The notes below the pieces were generated by a model. That model ran no database searches. It saw nothing but the letters and a program-made list of their open reading frames with translations, and was not told the DNA's origin. From assembly GCA_947846985.1 (NCBI GenBank), contig CANTUZ010000001.1, forward strand, positions 35,550,727 to 35,614,726: a stretch of 64,000 nt of DNA, in the 5' to 3' direction. Source of the stretch: Fratercula arctica (taxonomy: Eukaryota > Chordata > Aves > Charadriiformes > Alcidae). The translations under genes and the position numbers were made by a program. Position 1 is the first letter of the stretch. Each line of letters opens with the position of its first letter. This document shows positions 12,601 through 27,148 of this stretch, piece after piece.

Positions 12601-15600
12601 TGTTAGTGGATAAAGCTCATTTTTCATCCCTGAAGTTTTCATTTGTTGCTTTCAATAATAATATTTGCATTTCCATTCCGGTGGAAAAAAAACTTGTCTC
12701 TCTCAGTAAAACGGACAGAGATAGGAAGCCAGATAATTGCTATGTGCTTGTACCTAACAAAGAGGGACAATAACAAAATGAAATCTTTTTGAACCAAAAC
12801 CAAAATTATTTGTGAAGAATATTGTTGTCGGGAGGAGCACGCAGGATGATTTCTGTATTTGCTTTTGACACCATCAGTTTTCAGGGCAGAACACGGTGCT
12901 GTTTGTAAAACAGGAGAGGTCTCTGCCTGGAGCACACAGGGGTTTTGAGTGAGCTTAGTAGCCCTTGATGCCTGGTTTGTAAATAGAAAAATTCTTTAAA
13001 AGACTGTGCCAATGTCAACACTGATTTCTGTGGTGTCTCATGGTGCTGCTGAGGATTCACAGCACCCATCTCAAGGTCCTGATGATCAGAAGTGCAGAAT
13101 CTCTGAGGGAAGGCATATATGAAGGCAGAGTAAAGAAGTTTCTGATTAATGATGAAGAAAATTAAAAGTAAATTGTGCATAGTCACATTCTGCTATAGAA
13201 TATATATATGTATAGAGGAAGACACAAACTGTATAGTCAAACACAGCACCCATGAGGCGAGCAACAGTCTTGCAACTGGCTCCTGTTTGTAGGATTTCAC
13301 CCCTAATTACATCCTAAATTACTGAAGCACCTAGGAATGTAGAGGTCAGTGTTTCAGTTTTTCATCTTGAGATTTAAGGTTGTTGCCACCCCCTCTTGTG
13401 TGAGCACAGCCTAGTGTTTCCGGATGATGTAGCTTTTGGTGGAAATGTCAAAATCTCCTGCTTCCTCCATCAACGAGGAAGCCTGAGGAAGCAGTTATTC
13501 CAACTCTTTGCCATCAGCTCAGACTCCACAGTTTTGAACCTCTACTAGTAATCTGAATTCCAATTTATCTCCAGCTCCCATTATCCTTTAAGCTGTAAAT
13601 GTCATCAAACTCTAGGACTTTTCTTCAGAGTTCCCTTCAAGCTATTTCCTCAAACATTTTTCTGTTGTCTCCTACACTGCTTTCTCACTACAGGGATACT
13701 GCCAATGATTCCGGCTTTCCTCCATTAGGAAAGTATTTCTGCTCTGTACAGGTCTTCTCTCTATATATGTACTGTTCTGAGGGATGGATTAGCTTCCTTC
13801 TGCAGGTGATACTTTTATATATCTTGTTATATGACACTTGGTCGCTCAGCCTGAAGCTTAGAGTGATACCTGACAGCTGAATGATTAGACATAGCTGAGA
13901 TTTGGACCCTTAAAGATCCAGTTTGTGAGAGTCCTTCAAGGTTGAATGTATTCATTCAGCAAGGGAATATAAAATCTAAAGTATTCTTGGTTTCAGTTGT
14001 TGTGGAATAGCAATTGGATGAAATCAGTAAGTAGCACTGAAAGCATGATCATTTTAGGTGACTGTTCTGTAATAGCCCCAACTGAGTGAACTGTACACTT
14101 GCTGTGTCTGTTGTGCGAGTCTTCAATAGTGAGGTTGTTTTTGTGTTGTTTCAGTACTTAAAAATGTAATATTTTATTCATAGGAAATCTGCAATCTGGC
14201 AATTGCTCAGGACAGGAGGAACTATTGTTTTATAAGCTTTACAATGTTGCCCAACATATGTTTGAAAACCAAGAAGGGAAAACATATGTTGAGGGATTCT
14301 GCATGGCAAAAATTCTTATGAAAGGGAAAAGATTACAAGGAGATGAGAATATAAAGTGTATTAAAATAAAAGGAATTCTATGAATATTCAGTCAATAACT
14401 CTTGTCACTACTGATGTGCACTAAGAGTTCCTGAGTACTGAGCAGTGTGGGTTAGGTGAGATAAAGGCAGACCATACATCTCTACACCCTTGGGATACTT
14501 GGCCACAAAAAGAATACATTAAAACTTAAGAGGACATTGTCAAATACATAGCACATTGGGATCCATACTTGCTGTTAACTTGTGTTGCATAGGATGGGCA
14601 TAATGTTACTACAGATCTGAAAATACAATCAAATAGCATTTTTTTTTTTTTTTTAAAGTAGGCTTTAATACTTGCTTTAAAACTCTTTAGCAGCTCCTGA
14701 CAAGAAAGGGCACCATTTTACATCAAATGTACATCTCATGTCAGAGATAAAAAGTAAAAAATATATGGCAATGACCACTGAATGGAGTGAAGATTAAATC
14801 GTAGCATGCCTGGTTATCTGTGTCTTAGTCTTTCTGCTAAGACCCTGCATTTAAAGATAAGCAGAATTTAATGGGATCTCTCATTTTCCTATTTTAAAAA
14901 AAAAAATATCTATAACACAGGGTTACATTTACTTTCAGTAATATTATTATGTCTTGCAGTGTGTCTGTAAAATCTTATGTTACAGCTATTATACTGAGTA
15001 AATTTTATCTGGCCTAGACAATTAAGTTACTTTAAAAAAATTGTTCTTCATACATAAAAATAGAGTGTTAGCTATTTAATGAACCATGTAAAGATGTGAA
15101 ATTTCTGCTTCTTTAACAATAATGCCTTGCAATTGCCTATCTGAAAGGGAAAAAGAGAGTCAAGAGAAAAGGTTAGTGCCTTTGATTGAAATATTCCTAA
15201 GAGCAGATACTTCTAAATTTAACTGAGAAGAAAAATAAAATTAAAAAATCAACTGGAGGAGAGAGAAAGCACATACAAGGAATGACCGTGAAGTGACAAG
15301 TCCAGTACCACAACGTAAACACCAGTTTAGAAAGAGCGCAAGTTAACACTGTAGAATTATTTAATCTTTCGAAAGGCATCTATAGTAAACATTCAATGAC
15401 CTTTAGTCTTGAGCTTAACATTTCTGCCCTCACAAATACTTTAACTGAAGGTGTTCCATCTTGTTTCAACATACAAGAGTCTGGTGGGGGCAGCAGGTCC
15501 ACACACATACATGTTTTATATAATCTTTTTACCTGAACAACATGCAAGTGTATTATACAATAAACATATACCGCTAGTTGTCTCATAATAACATAAAGTA

Positions 15601-18600
15601 AAATAAGCATCTAAGAGTAAATTTCAAATGAAAAAACTCTTTTTTTTTTCTCTCTCTGATAAATGACTGAAAATGGGGAATGACGCAATATATTCTGAAA
15701 AATTTCACAGTGTAATTTTGGACTTGTGCAATATATCTAAAAATTTAATCTGGTGCTAAAGACTGTAAAAGCTGTAAACAGAATCTGTTTGTTCTACATA
15801 GCAACACATTAAAAATTTGTAGTAAAATACCTCTTACTCTTTTTTTTCAGAATAAGGCAAATATTCACGGTGGTAGAATTTATTATGTAAACACAAGCAC
15901 ACATATTAAACACTACTTGATCTGAAATAAACAAATAATATACAACACCACTTGTTACTGTTCTACATTATTTGCTGTAGCTTAAGCTGAGCAAAATCTT
16001 TAATGTAGTATGCCTAGAAATAAATAAAAGCAAATGTTCTGTAACCTAAAGTTATTAAACATACAAAGTCACAAAGCAAATAAGAAATAAAAACCCCATG
16101 AACTCAGTAAAGAACAGAAATATTACATCAATTATATGTCCATTTTTAACAATTTGCATTTTCTGTAGACATTGAAAAGTGGAATCAACATGTTTAATTT
16201 ATAATATCTGCCAGGCTATCAATAATGGGTAAGATGCTGGTATTGAAGAGATGATGATTATAAATGTATGAAATTCAATACTAAATACAATACCAAAAAT
16301 GATTAATCCCTAATTTTGCTATCACCTGTTATGCTCTGTATAGCCTCTGGCTTTCCAAACCCATTTGGCAGAGCTGTGTTTCTTTCTGCTCTAATGCTGT
16401 TAAAAGAATGAACTGGGGAAAGCTTCCCTTTCTGTCCCTAGAGTTGTTTTTCTTTTTGCTTTCAAAGCAACAGAACAGAGCATAATAGTTGGTCTTAAAG
16501 TACTAGTGGTCTCCTCTTGTATCCCAAAAGTTGGCAGGAAAGGGAAAGAGAATTTCAGCACCAGCAGGGCCAACATGAGGCAGCCTCCATCAGAGGCTGG
16601 AGGCCTCCATCAGCAGTGCCAGCTTCCCTATGAGACCAGATGACCTACAGAGAAGGAGGTAGCCAGGAAATCCAGACCTCCCAACATACTCCTTTCTCAT
16701 CCAAAATTTTTGATAGTACCACGATATTCACCGTACTGAGATAGTTATTCTGATTTCAATACTGTGCAAGATTCAAACGGTGTTGCCCATCACTTGGATG
16801 TATGTTTTTGCATTGTCAACTGAAAAGTTTACTTACTAATGGACAGATAAGGTCTACTTATGTATGTTAATTAGTATGTGTTTATGCCTTTAGCTTTTGT
16901 TCCACTCACCTAGTTGCAACAATAGTTGCAGACTCAATGGGTACAAACTACTGGAACACATGAAGATATTACCTATAACGTTTACGAGTTATTTCTCTAA
17001 TACTTTCTTGTCTGACTCATCTGTATGACATCACATAGCAGGACATCAGTAATACCTCTGGCCTGAATCCTTAGAGATACATAACATTTATGCTAGTCAA
17101 ATCATCACGCCAAACCTTAGCCAACTGTTGAAGAAGGCACCACTCAAAATAAGGTAACCAGCTTCCCACTCAGAGCATGTTGGGCTCAGGCTACCTGACT
17201 CAGGAATGAAATAGGGATAAAAGGACTGTATTTACACACACAATTGCATATATTAAAAGCCTAAGAGAGAAGCATATACCTGATTACACATATGTCTCTT
17301 CCACATGAAGGAGTCTTTAATATGAACTCTGTCTTGGAGCTATCCCAGCCAATTGCACAGTTTTTTTCATCTTGTAGGTGAGTAGACAAAGAATGAAGCC
17401 ACAACAGTTAAACAGGCTTCTTACTTGTTTCTGTTGTTTCTGCTCACTGCAGCACCAGCTGCAGAGCAATTATACGGTGCTGATAAATTCCAGCCACTGA
17501 GCGCAGCAAACCTCTCTCAGTCCTCTCAGCTCTGAGTGATTACTGAACATAGGAAAGCAACTCACACGTGAACAGGGAGCTGGTTGTTTAGAGCCCGAGC
17601 AAGGAAACGTGGATGACAAACAGAGAGACTTAAACACACCTTCATTCTGAATTTAGGATTGATGGTACAAGTCAAAAGAAGGCTATCTTGCTGGAAGGAA
17701 CCTATTTCAAGTGCTTGGGTTTTTATGCAGTTTTCTTTTAACTCAAATTGTTTACTTGGACTCCTGTGAATCCTCTAACTATCCTGCAGAAATTTCAGAA
17801 GTATGCTACTTCAGAAAAAAAAATGAAACCTGTAAATCACATATGTCTTTTAAAGAGAATACAGAAATAAGTTAAAAACAGAGAGTTTCACACATGCTCT
17901 ACAAATGTATAGCACAAATGCTAAGGAACTGACACTTTCTGAAAAATGTACAACTTGCTCTGGGCATTAGTGTTAGGTCTGACACTTCCCTGAAGCATCA
18001 TTACCCTGTGAACATGAACTGCGCTCACCCTGGAAATCCCCAAACGACAAGTCGTTGGCCTGGAATTGGCTACCCTGGTTAATATTAAGCTGGTTACAGG
18101 TGAACAAGAAAAAGTGCTATCAGTGAGCTCAATGACAAGTCACAAGTGATGAATGAATATAACTTAATATACTAAGCTGTATCCTCAGAAGAACTGGACA
18201 AATTAGATGTATGCTGCATCTGAAAAGAGCAAGAGGGAAAAAAAAGTGTTCATCATGGAGTTAAAAGTGTTGCAAGTCCTTGGTCTTATCAAGAAGGTGT
18301 GTTACTCATTGGAGTAGAAGAGAACTTGAGGAAGCATATGATGATGTCTTCAGGGGAAACAGAAGCTCATGACAGAATACAGAAGAGAACTGAAAGTGCC
18401 CAACAGACCCTCATGCCACTGGGAAAGGTCTCACCTTTGGGAAGAGGACAAAAGAAAATGTTGATGGGTTCATGGTTTTGGGAGTCACAGGATGAGCAAA
18501 ACGATAGAGTATGTAAATTCACTGTTCATTGTAGGCAAAAGTAAACAAAATACTTTATTTTGTACAGAACCACAAAGAATTTATATACATATATATATAT

Positions 18601-20002
18601 GCACACATATGAAAGACAACATTTCTACTACCTTCAAGGATGGAAAACAGAAGAGTCACAGAGCGAACTATCCTCCTAAACTTCTTTCATCAAAGGGACT
18701 ACATGCACACAACTTGCACTTCCAGTGAACGCCTTAATGAGCAAAACCTGAAATCCTCCAGATACCAGGAGCTGTGCTGCCCTTCCACCTAATGGTGGCC
18801 TTTATCTAGCTTAGACAATCATGCAGGACCACCCCTGCAGCCCCCACCACAAAAAAAAAACTTGCCACCTAAGCTCAGTACAGGTATTTGTGTGTGTATT
18901 GCATGGGTGGGGGCAATTTATATGCATGTAGAAACATGCTAATTCATACAAGCCTGGCTTATTGAATGATGAGTAGTTTATATCCTTGAGAACCGGATCA
19001 TATCTATTACACAGTTCTAAAAAGTTTTAGTTCCTAAAAGTCCATTTCCAGAAGGTCATACATAGTAGTTTATTACTAGAGATAATAATAATATAGAAAT
19101 AGAAAGCAAATCATCCATGCTTCATCTCAACTTGAGGAAAAAATTGTGTGGTTAGGGTAAACCATTTTTGTTTGTGGAGGCTTATCTCCCATTAGTATAT
19201 TGCATGAATATGAATTTGAACACTAATTCCCAAAGCAGAAAATTCCCAAAGTAACATAAAAATTCATCAGAGCCCTCAGATACAAAGCAGAAGGTATAAC
19301 ATCCTGATAAATAAATACCATAAATAAAGTGAAAGGAAAATGATAAAAATGAGTCAAGGGAGCTTCCTATGATTTATGCCAGCTCAAGGTCTTGTTCATA
19401 TAATTGAAACATTCATAGTTAGACCTAAGTATATTTATCTCAGGTGGTATTCAAAATATTTTTCCTCAAAATCTCTCAACTGCAATACGTCACGTCCAAC
19501 CATAATTCTACAGACATTTTCACCTGAGGATGGCCTTTGTAAAGATATATATTCATACCTGGCAAGCAACCCCATCTCCTTTCAGAAAGATTCTTAACTT
19601 CTGTTTAAATGTCAAAAGAAACCTACAAAGCCAAACTGTTGCCAAACCTAGAGTGTCTGTGTGAATGTCACAATGATGCATGCTACATACATACTGTTTG
19701 CGTACTTTTTATGCATGTAAAATTCTGTCAGATTCACCTTAAAGAAATGCTGTATTTTAGAAACAGCTACCTGTGGCCTACAGTAAAATAATATTTATGC
19801 TCTGCATGGGTCACTAGCTACCAGAGTTTGCCACTATCAGGATGAATAAAGGCCCTTCACACATCTCCGTTTCCCAGATTTTAACACATTCCAGTGTCTG
19901 CTATAACAAAATGTCCTTATTAACCGTATTTCAGCCACATTTATCACAATTACTATTTGTCTTACTTCTACATATGGTTAACGTGGGTTTTTGTTTTGTG
20001 AT
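9691..20002. other. AT-rich noncoding stretch, no gene seen
   Basis: More than 10 kb with no credible exon and no recognised repeat family. It contains homopolymer runs (for example T near 12247-12260 and 14640-14655), an AT run at 13201-13208, and a short GC-containing patch at 16560-16625 with the inverted word CAGCCTC-CATCA-GAGGCTG. Another short palindrome, ACGAC-AA-GTCGT, lies near 18053-18064. Frames in this interval start and stop at random positions and have no family resemblance. An intron or gene desert would look like this. Confidence 0.55.
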
Positions 20003-20062
20003 AGTTGGACTAGATTAAAAGTCTCTTCCAAGATAGGCAATTCTGTAATTCTGTGATTCTAA
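20003..20062 (+). mobile_element. CR1 retrotransposon 3' tail relic
   Basis: About 60 bases match the last part of a CR1 3' end. The sequence reads GGACTAGAT, then a TCTCTTCCA block, then degenerate octamers ATTCTGTA/ATTCTGTG and a final ATTCT. The upstream body is not recognisable, so this is a very short or very old 5'-truncated copy. Confidence 0.65.
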
Positions 20063-23000
20063 GATTTTTGATGTGCCTTTGATATAACAGTATTTATATT
20101 TTTTTTATCATGGAAAGATCTCTTGGCTGGTTAACCCTAGATTTCCAAAGATCAAATTATTATATCTGGTAGCATTGGAGGACTTGCTATGCCACTGAGT
20201 ATCACATATGAGGTTATAAAATTGATATATCTTATTCTGTGTCAGCAAATTTTCAGACTGAAACACATGGATATAATAAGTCCAAATCTAATAGTTCTAT
20301 ATCTACATGGAGCCCAATGGAGCCACAACTCCTCAGGGACAAAAAGACTGTGGGTTGATGCCCATTTATAATCATATTGTTCTAGTGATAATTCAACACA
20401 GTGAAATAAAAAAAAAAAAAAATAAAATCATAGCTGTCTCTCTCTACTCAAGAGATATTTTTTGAATGTGTGTGCCTTTGGCTTTTCCTCTTCTGTTGGG
20501 ATTTGTAAATTACTGTTTTAATTTACAATTCAACTTCATCTGGCATCAACAGAAAGACAAATCTTCAATCAGGGACTTCTTAACTAATTATTTTTCAATC
20601 AATCCCTGTCTTCCAAATTCAGGAAAACATACTGAATTCAGGGTCAATGTTTGACGTGTTTCATTTCCAGTTGTACCTTCTCCTTTACTCTGCATATACT
20701 ACTTCTGGAAGTGATGATTCATTGGTAATCAACTAACAGAACTAAGAAATTCTCTTTAAAACAAGAGTTTTTTCATAGCTACAAACACTGAAATAACTGT
20801 TCATTTACTGCATTTAAGTTAGACCTAAAACTTGGGGACCATAATATTCCATAGAACAGTTTTAATTAAAAGGATTTTTATCTTTTGTATAAAATATGTG
20901 TTCATGGTATCCACTCACAACATTATGGAAAGATACGTTTAGCACATCAGAAAATTGTATTACTGTACAATCATTTTATTTTAAGACATGAATGCTATTG
21001 CCCATCAGCTTCCAGCTTGTTGTACTTACCTTTATGAGGCGGTAGTTAGCTCTTAGATTTGCAGAGCAGGACCATTTTGTTTCCTCATGGTGGAAAGATG
21101 CTAAATAGTGTAGTACAATAGACATCACAAGATATGCTTTCTCTGAACCTTGCCAGACTTACAGAACTGACTTTTTTCTTCCTTCCAGCAATTAGTTTTA
21201 AGTCCCAGGAGTTAATCTACAAACACTTTACTGGAAAATTTGAGTTAAAGGGAAGGTCTAAAATAACCAGCCGTGGCAGTTGTTCTTGTAATATGCATGG
21301 GCATTAGGTAACCTGCAAGCAAAATCCACAGGAGATTTTATGAAGAAATATGTGGTCACCAACAGAACAGCATCTCCTGTTATGATCAAAATCTTGTTTA
21401 TGGGCAAAGAGGAAGGACATGCTATACATAGACGAGGCCAAGTATTTATTCTTAATATAGTGGAAAATTTTACAGTCTAATTCAGGAATCTTCATCAGTC
21501 TAGACTTAATTATTACAGGTGAAAAAAAAAAAAACAAACAACAAAACAAAACAAAAAAAAACCCAGGTAGAATACAGGAAAAGGTACAGAACCAGCAATG
21601 ATATAATTCAAATAGTAACACACATATTTCTTAGTTTCTACCCTTTCCCTAGTGTTGTGCTCATCCTTCTACTGCTGCTCTAGGTCCTAGGATCAGTGGT
21701 TTCACCATGATGTGCCTGGTGGTGAGGGAAGTGTTACAAGAAGTTGTCAACATCTGGAGTCCCTTTGCTGGGAGGAATACAGTGCTCACATTGATGATCT
21801 CTTCTGCAATGCAATTCTTTTATTTTTTTCCATGTAGGATCTTTTACAACTTTCCCTTTCTTCACTGGTCTGCAGCTCCATGTTACATCCAAGTTTACCA
21901 TGTATGGTGTCTTTTACGTATGACAGATACTGTTTCTTTGCTTTCTCATTTCTAAAATGAGTTTTGTCCAGCCCCTGGTCTGCATTATTTTTTAAACAGA
22001 TCAATACTGAGATGTTTATTGCTGTGCGGTCTCCAGTGCTAGGGGAAACTCAGCTGGATTTTGCTGCATGCCCCCAGAAACACGTCCCCAGCTCTGACAG
22101 TAGTGAGGCTGAGTGGAATGAGCCTTGACACGCTGTTTGTTCCTCAGGAGCCTGTAATTTGGGTTCCTGCCTCCATTGTGCCCCTGTACTCCTCTGAGCT
22201 TGTAGAGATGGGCTTCTGATGGGCTGGTGACTCCTGTGATGGGCCTGGGAGGAGCTAGGGCAGCATTGAGCTCTCACATCTGCTGTTGTCTCTGTCCTCC
22301 TTTATGGTGTGCAGATGAGCTTTTACTACATAACCTAACACCAGCTTGTGCCCCATTCCTTAGCATCACATACCTGCACTGTCTGTGCTGCATCTTGTAT
22401 CTCTGACTCTGAAAGCTTCTGGTGGCCTTCCAGGCATGTATCTATCTCTCTACGTTCTTACGCTAGAGTCATAAATATCTCTTTCTACCTAGAAACACTG
22501 CTTGCTACTGCTTTCTATATAAAACTATAGTACCACACAAAGACAAACAAATGTAAACCAAATTAGATATGAACTGTTCGGTTGGAGAAACTTCTTCTAT
22601 AGCGAAATCAAGTCTGATCTGGAGGCACGTCAAGAAAAACCCAGTCAGAGAAGTCCAGGCAAGCCTCTGTCCTGAGGCCATGCAAACTCAATACAAAGCT
22701 TACAGCCTGTTACTGGCACTGGCAATACCCTATTACAGGGCTACATGGTTACACTTCACAATCAGGAGGCTGGGAACATGGTGTTCAGAGGGCCAGATCA
22801 CATCTTCCAGTCCATGTCACACAGCAACAGCCATTTGGATATGCACTCTGGAAAAACTTCTATCTGTGTAATCAACTATTCATGACTTTCCAGCCTATGG
22901 ACTCTTAGAGCATTGTTTTGTAGTACACAAAGAGTTTCTGAAATCCCCTGGATGTTATCTTTGCCCCCTGTATTGTCATGCCTTATAAGCTTCTCAGTGC

Positions 23001-24492
23001 ACTTCAAATGCTGTATTCCCTGCTGCACTGTGGCCTTTGGAAAATACATCTGCATGGATGGATGCAAACAAACACAAATTCCTGTGCTTGTACCGAAGTA
23101 GAGGAATATGAATCAGCGCCTGCTGATTCAAAGCTTTTTGTCTTCATCAGTGTAGTGCTTTACTTAAGGTCAGAAAATCAGAATATATTATTACCAAAGA
23201 ATCCCAACAAATCTCACTAAAGAGGTGTAAATCTCTCATACTAGTGCTGAATGGCATGCCTTTATCAGACAGCTCCTCTTTTTTTACCTATCCACACAGA
23301 CAGATGTGGGTCTGTAGATGCACAGGACTAGGATGTGTCTTTCTATCAAATTACCTCTCAGAGTGAGCTGCTGAAGGAACATGACCATATCTGGGCAGTA
23401 CATAGAACATTGGGGATTTTAAAATCACTATTTCATGCCAGTAGATCTTGCAAACCCCCTGGGTTTTCATCAAGCTCCCTGCAGAAATACAAACAACTGG
23501 AGTCCTGGTCTTTGGATAATCACAAGGAGAGCAACTACTGTTTCTGAGATTCTCAATGGCCTCAGTATTAAAAGAACAGTGCACAATACTGGCAATTGCC
23601 AGTAAGGAGTAAGCTACTGATTCCTTTTTCCATTTTTTTCAGTATTTTTCTTCTCAAATAGTGCTGCTGGATGATTTAAAATGTTAGAGAGAAAAGTACA
23701 TGGCTTGTAGGAATTTGTAAAATGTCTTCCTACTTGCTAAGAATGTCTACAAGGAAGAAGGTTTTAGCAGCAGACTCATAACACAGTCATCCAGAGCTGG
23801 AAAAAGGATTGCAATCCCAACTCTGCACTTCTACAATATGGTGAAGAACTTTATACAGGAGTTGATACTGCCACTTGAACTCCAATTGGGAATTTGCGTG
23901 TGCAAAAGTTTGTGTCAGTCAATAAGCCTTCTCTGATTATTATCTTAGAAAAGAGTTGCACAAGTAGAAACAATGCAATATCCTATAGAATGTCAAAGAA
24001 CCAAGTAGAAATTCAATATTACATATGAAGAGATTTATTTTTTTTTTAATGTATAGATTTGCACCTTATAGTAGACTGTCATTACTTTGTCCGTCACAGG
24101 ATTGTAAGAAATTAACACATTTAAGAGGACCTCTTTAACTTTCCATAAACAATTTTTGAATAGATTTAAAAGTAAATTAAAGTATAGCCACTTTTTTTCT
24201 CTTTAAATAAGTGATACAACATGACATTTTCATCTGGTCTGGTCAGGTCACATCAAATTATGTCACATCACAGAATATGTTTAACCCAACGCAATGTGAT
24301 ATAAGTGCAATGCCTGCATCAAAAATTTAAAGGAATAATTTAAAATAAAATTTAAAAGAAGTGGAAGAAAGTAATAAATATAATACTCGGATCTGCTTAT
24401 TCTAAACTTATCTCTGCTTTCTTGTAATACACAGATGCCCCTATGTTTTTTAGAGTCAGTAGGTACTTCATCCCCAGGTAGTTACAAATAAT

Positions 24493-24527
<35 letters not shown>

Positions 24528-26595
24528 CTATTTCATTGAAATGCCACTTACTTTTTTCTTGTAATGGGTCTTGACAAGAAAATGTTCATGCTGTGTGACT
24601 TTGAAAATGCCCTTTTCTGGCAGGCAGCCTTCATGCCAGCGCTAGCGTTTGCTGGCTTTAAACAACAGGAACAGGGGCCAATTTAAAGTCCAGGAATTAA
24701 CCAATTTGAGATGCACAGGCTCCCCATGAAGCAATTATTCCCTTGGATGGACGTACTGTCTTCATTATTCCATAAATTTTACAGAACTTAAATACTGAGC
24801 CACTGATGTACATTCTTTGCACTGTTGGTAACATATGTGCTGTGATTGTCCAAAAAAGAAAGCACAATTCTGTCTCAGAATGCATAGTGTGATATTCCAG
24901 CCCACAGGGATGGGAGTGAAGAAAATATACATATATACTAGGATTAAATTATGTCCTGTAGAGATGAGATGGACAGGTTTAAAGGAAAGAAAGAGAAGTT
25001 TTCAATAGTCTTTGAATAGGATAGTCTAAAGATGTGAGTATATGCTTTATTCATTTCTTGTTCAAAATATGGAGATTCATTCTCTTCCTCCTTTGAAGCA
25101 TTTTTGTATTTCCTACCGTCCCCACTAGCTGGTAGCTTATTTTTGTTCAAATTATTGGGTAACCTCAGTACTTCTCTCCCAAGCAGTTTGCTTAAGTATG
25201 CTAGAAATTCTTGTTATCTTTGAAATCGATTACTTTTTTTTATTATTATTTTAACAATAGGGGAGCAATAGAAGACCAGGAAAAAAAGAAAGGAAAAGAA
25301 AAATAAAGCCAATCTTTTATGTTTTGTACAGCCTATGGACTTATTATCTGAAATTCATTGGAAAAAAGGGAAAATATTTTTAGTGCTTTTTATTGTACAT
25401 TTGTTCTACCAATCAGTCAATGATTTTTTTATAATTTTTTTTCCTAGGTTTCTGCTAGTAATACACACTCATCCTATAAAGTGAGGATCTAGCAACTGGT
25501 ACCTCACATTTCTGAAACCGGAGCCCTCCCTTGAATAAAGACCAATACTAAAACAAAAAGATTAATAAAGATCATGATGTTCTGTCTTTAATGGTTATTT
25601 AGAGTGCAAACTTTCATAGGCTAAAACTGTAGCAATGGGAGTGTTTAAGTAGAAACAAGATCACCCCCTTAAAATTTACGCCTTATATGTGTTAGCTAAA
25701 GTTGTTTCTCAACCTGTTTTCTAATCTAGTGTTATCTTCCATCCACTATGCTTCCTCATGCGTGTGGATTTAAATTGACCTGCAGAGGTGCCTGAGATAG
25801 GGTAGTCCTTGCCAGCTTAACATCTCTAATTTGTGCTGTCTGCTGAGCACAGGTAAAATAATGGAAAGCATGCCACCCATCAGCATGTCCTAAATCTGGC
25901 TCTTCCAAAAAACTGCAAGAAATCTTTGAATTCCATCTACAACTCTTTGAGAAAATGCATAGAAGCTTTTATGAACCTGCAGACCCTCTCTTCTTACAGA
26001 GTAGAAAATTATCAAATTTTAATATACTGTTGGGATTATACTTTAATCTACTTTTTCAGGTATAGAAATAGGATGGACACTTGAGGCTAAGTCACATAGG
26101 GAATACAAATGTGTATTATGATATAAAAATATTTTGGTTGGACAAAAGGCACAATTTCTAGTGACTACTATGCTAGACTCTACAGACACTTTAGTTACAC
26201 AGAAGGAGAGAAGGAGAAACAGACATGCAGGCAGACGATCTGATAAGTCTGCCAACTGCTTCCTCACTTCTTTTAATAACACCTAAAAGTAACAATCTGC
26301 TGTCTAGCTAACAGTATCCAATTTCATTCTGTCATTTTCCCATGGGTGTGTTGTATCATGTTAAAATAATTAGTTGTAAATCTGTGGTCTTGATGATCTG
26401 CGTTTGATTAAAAAAAAAAAAAAAAAAAAAGCATTTTGTGGTGCTGACATCCTCAAGATAGCTCCTAGTAAATCATTTATGGAATCAGAGACCACAGAGC
26501 TGTATTACCAAAGCAGTAGAAATAAACTAGCTTTACAGAAAAGGTTTGAGTCACATTATATTGGTTCAGCATATTGTTACATTATATTGGTTCTG
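20063..26595. other. AT-rich noncoding stretch, no gene seen
   Basis: No recognised gene. Notable items are an A-run at 20409-20422, an 18-bp perfect palindrome at 23587-23604, a 29-nt A-run at 24497-24525, a 21-nt A-run at 26410-26430, and a 15-bp direct repeat (ACATTATATTGGTTC) at 26553-26567 and 26579-26593 just before a CR1 copy. The part at 22040-22310 is somewhat GC-richer but matches nothing I know. A CpG-containing motif, GCCAGCGCTAGCG, lies near 24636. Confidence 0.55.
24497..24525. repeat. Poly(A) run, 29 nt
   Basis: An uninterrupted run of 29 A residues on the + strand. The sequence directly upstream is not recognisable as a retroposed gene or SINE, so this is recorded only as a homopolymer. 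Confidence 0.9.
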
Positions 26596-27148
26596 ATACC
26601 ACAGAACCACAGAAGGTTGAGGTTGGAAGGGACATCTGGAGGTCATCTGGTCTAACCACCCTGCTCAAGCAGGGCCATCTAGAGCAGGCTGCCCAGGACT
26701 CTGTACAGATAGCTTTTGAATACATCCAAGGTGGGAGACTCCACAACTTCCCCAGGCAACCTGTGCCAGTGCTCAGTCACCCTGACCTCAGTTACTTTTC
26801 ACAGTGAAGAAGTGTTTCCTGATGTTCAGATGGAGCCTCCTGTATTTCAGTGTGTGCCCATTGCCTCTACTCCTCTCACTAAGCATCACTGAAAAGAACC
26901 TGACTCTATCCTCTTCACACCTTCCCTTCAAGTATTGATAAGATTCCCCCTGAGTCTTCTCTTCTGCAGGCTGAACAGTCCCAGCTCTCTCAGCCTTTCT
27001 TCATATGTCAGATGCTTCAGTCCCTTCGTCAGCTTTGGGGCCCTTTGCCACTCTCTCCAGTATGTCCATGCTTCTCTTGGACTGGGGAGCCCAGAACTGG
27101 ACACATTATTCCAGATGTGACGTCAGCAATGCTGACTAGAGGAGAATA
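26596..27148 (-). mobile_element. CR1 fragment, 3' end to RT C-terminal region
   Basis: On the minus strand this is the 3' part of a CR1 element. The left edge is the reverse complement of a CR1 tail (ACCACAGAACCACAGAAGG, then GGTTGGAAGGGAC). It is followed by the reverse complement of the C-terminal ORF2 region: blocks corresponding to the pair GTGCC..CCTGG/AGGCTGCCC, CTCTTCTGCAGGCTGAACA and CCAGAACTGGACAC are typical of avian CR1. No long open frame survives on the minus strand, so this is an older subfamily copy than the one at 27672. The 5' truncation point is about 27148. Confidence 0.85.

Noticed and set aside
22040..22310. Slightly GC-richer patch as a possible exon
   Set aside because: Frames are short, there is no convincing splice-site pair and no recognisable peptide.
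23587..23604. NFI binding site in the 18-bp palindrome
   Set aside because: The TGGC and GCCA half-sites are 4 bp apart; the NFI dyad needs 5.
24497..24525. Poly(A) run as the tail of a processed pseudogene
   Set aside because: The preceding few hundred bases hold no frame, no poly(A) signal at the right place and no recognisable transcript.
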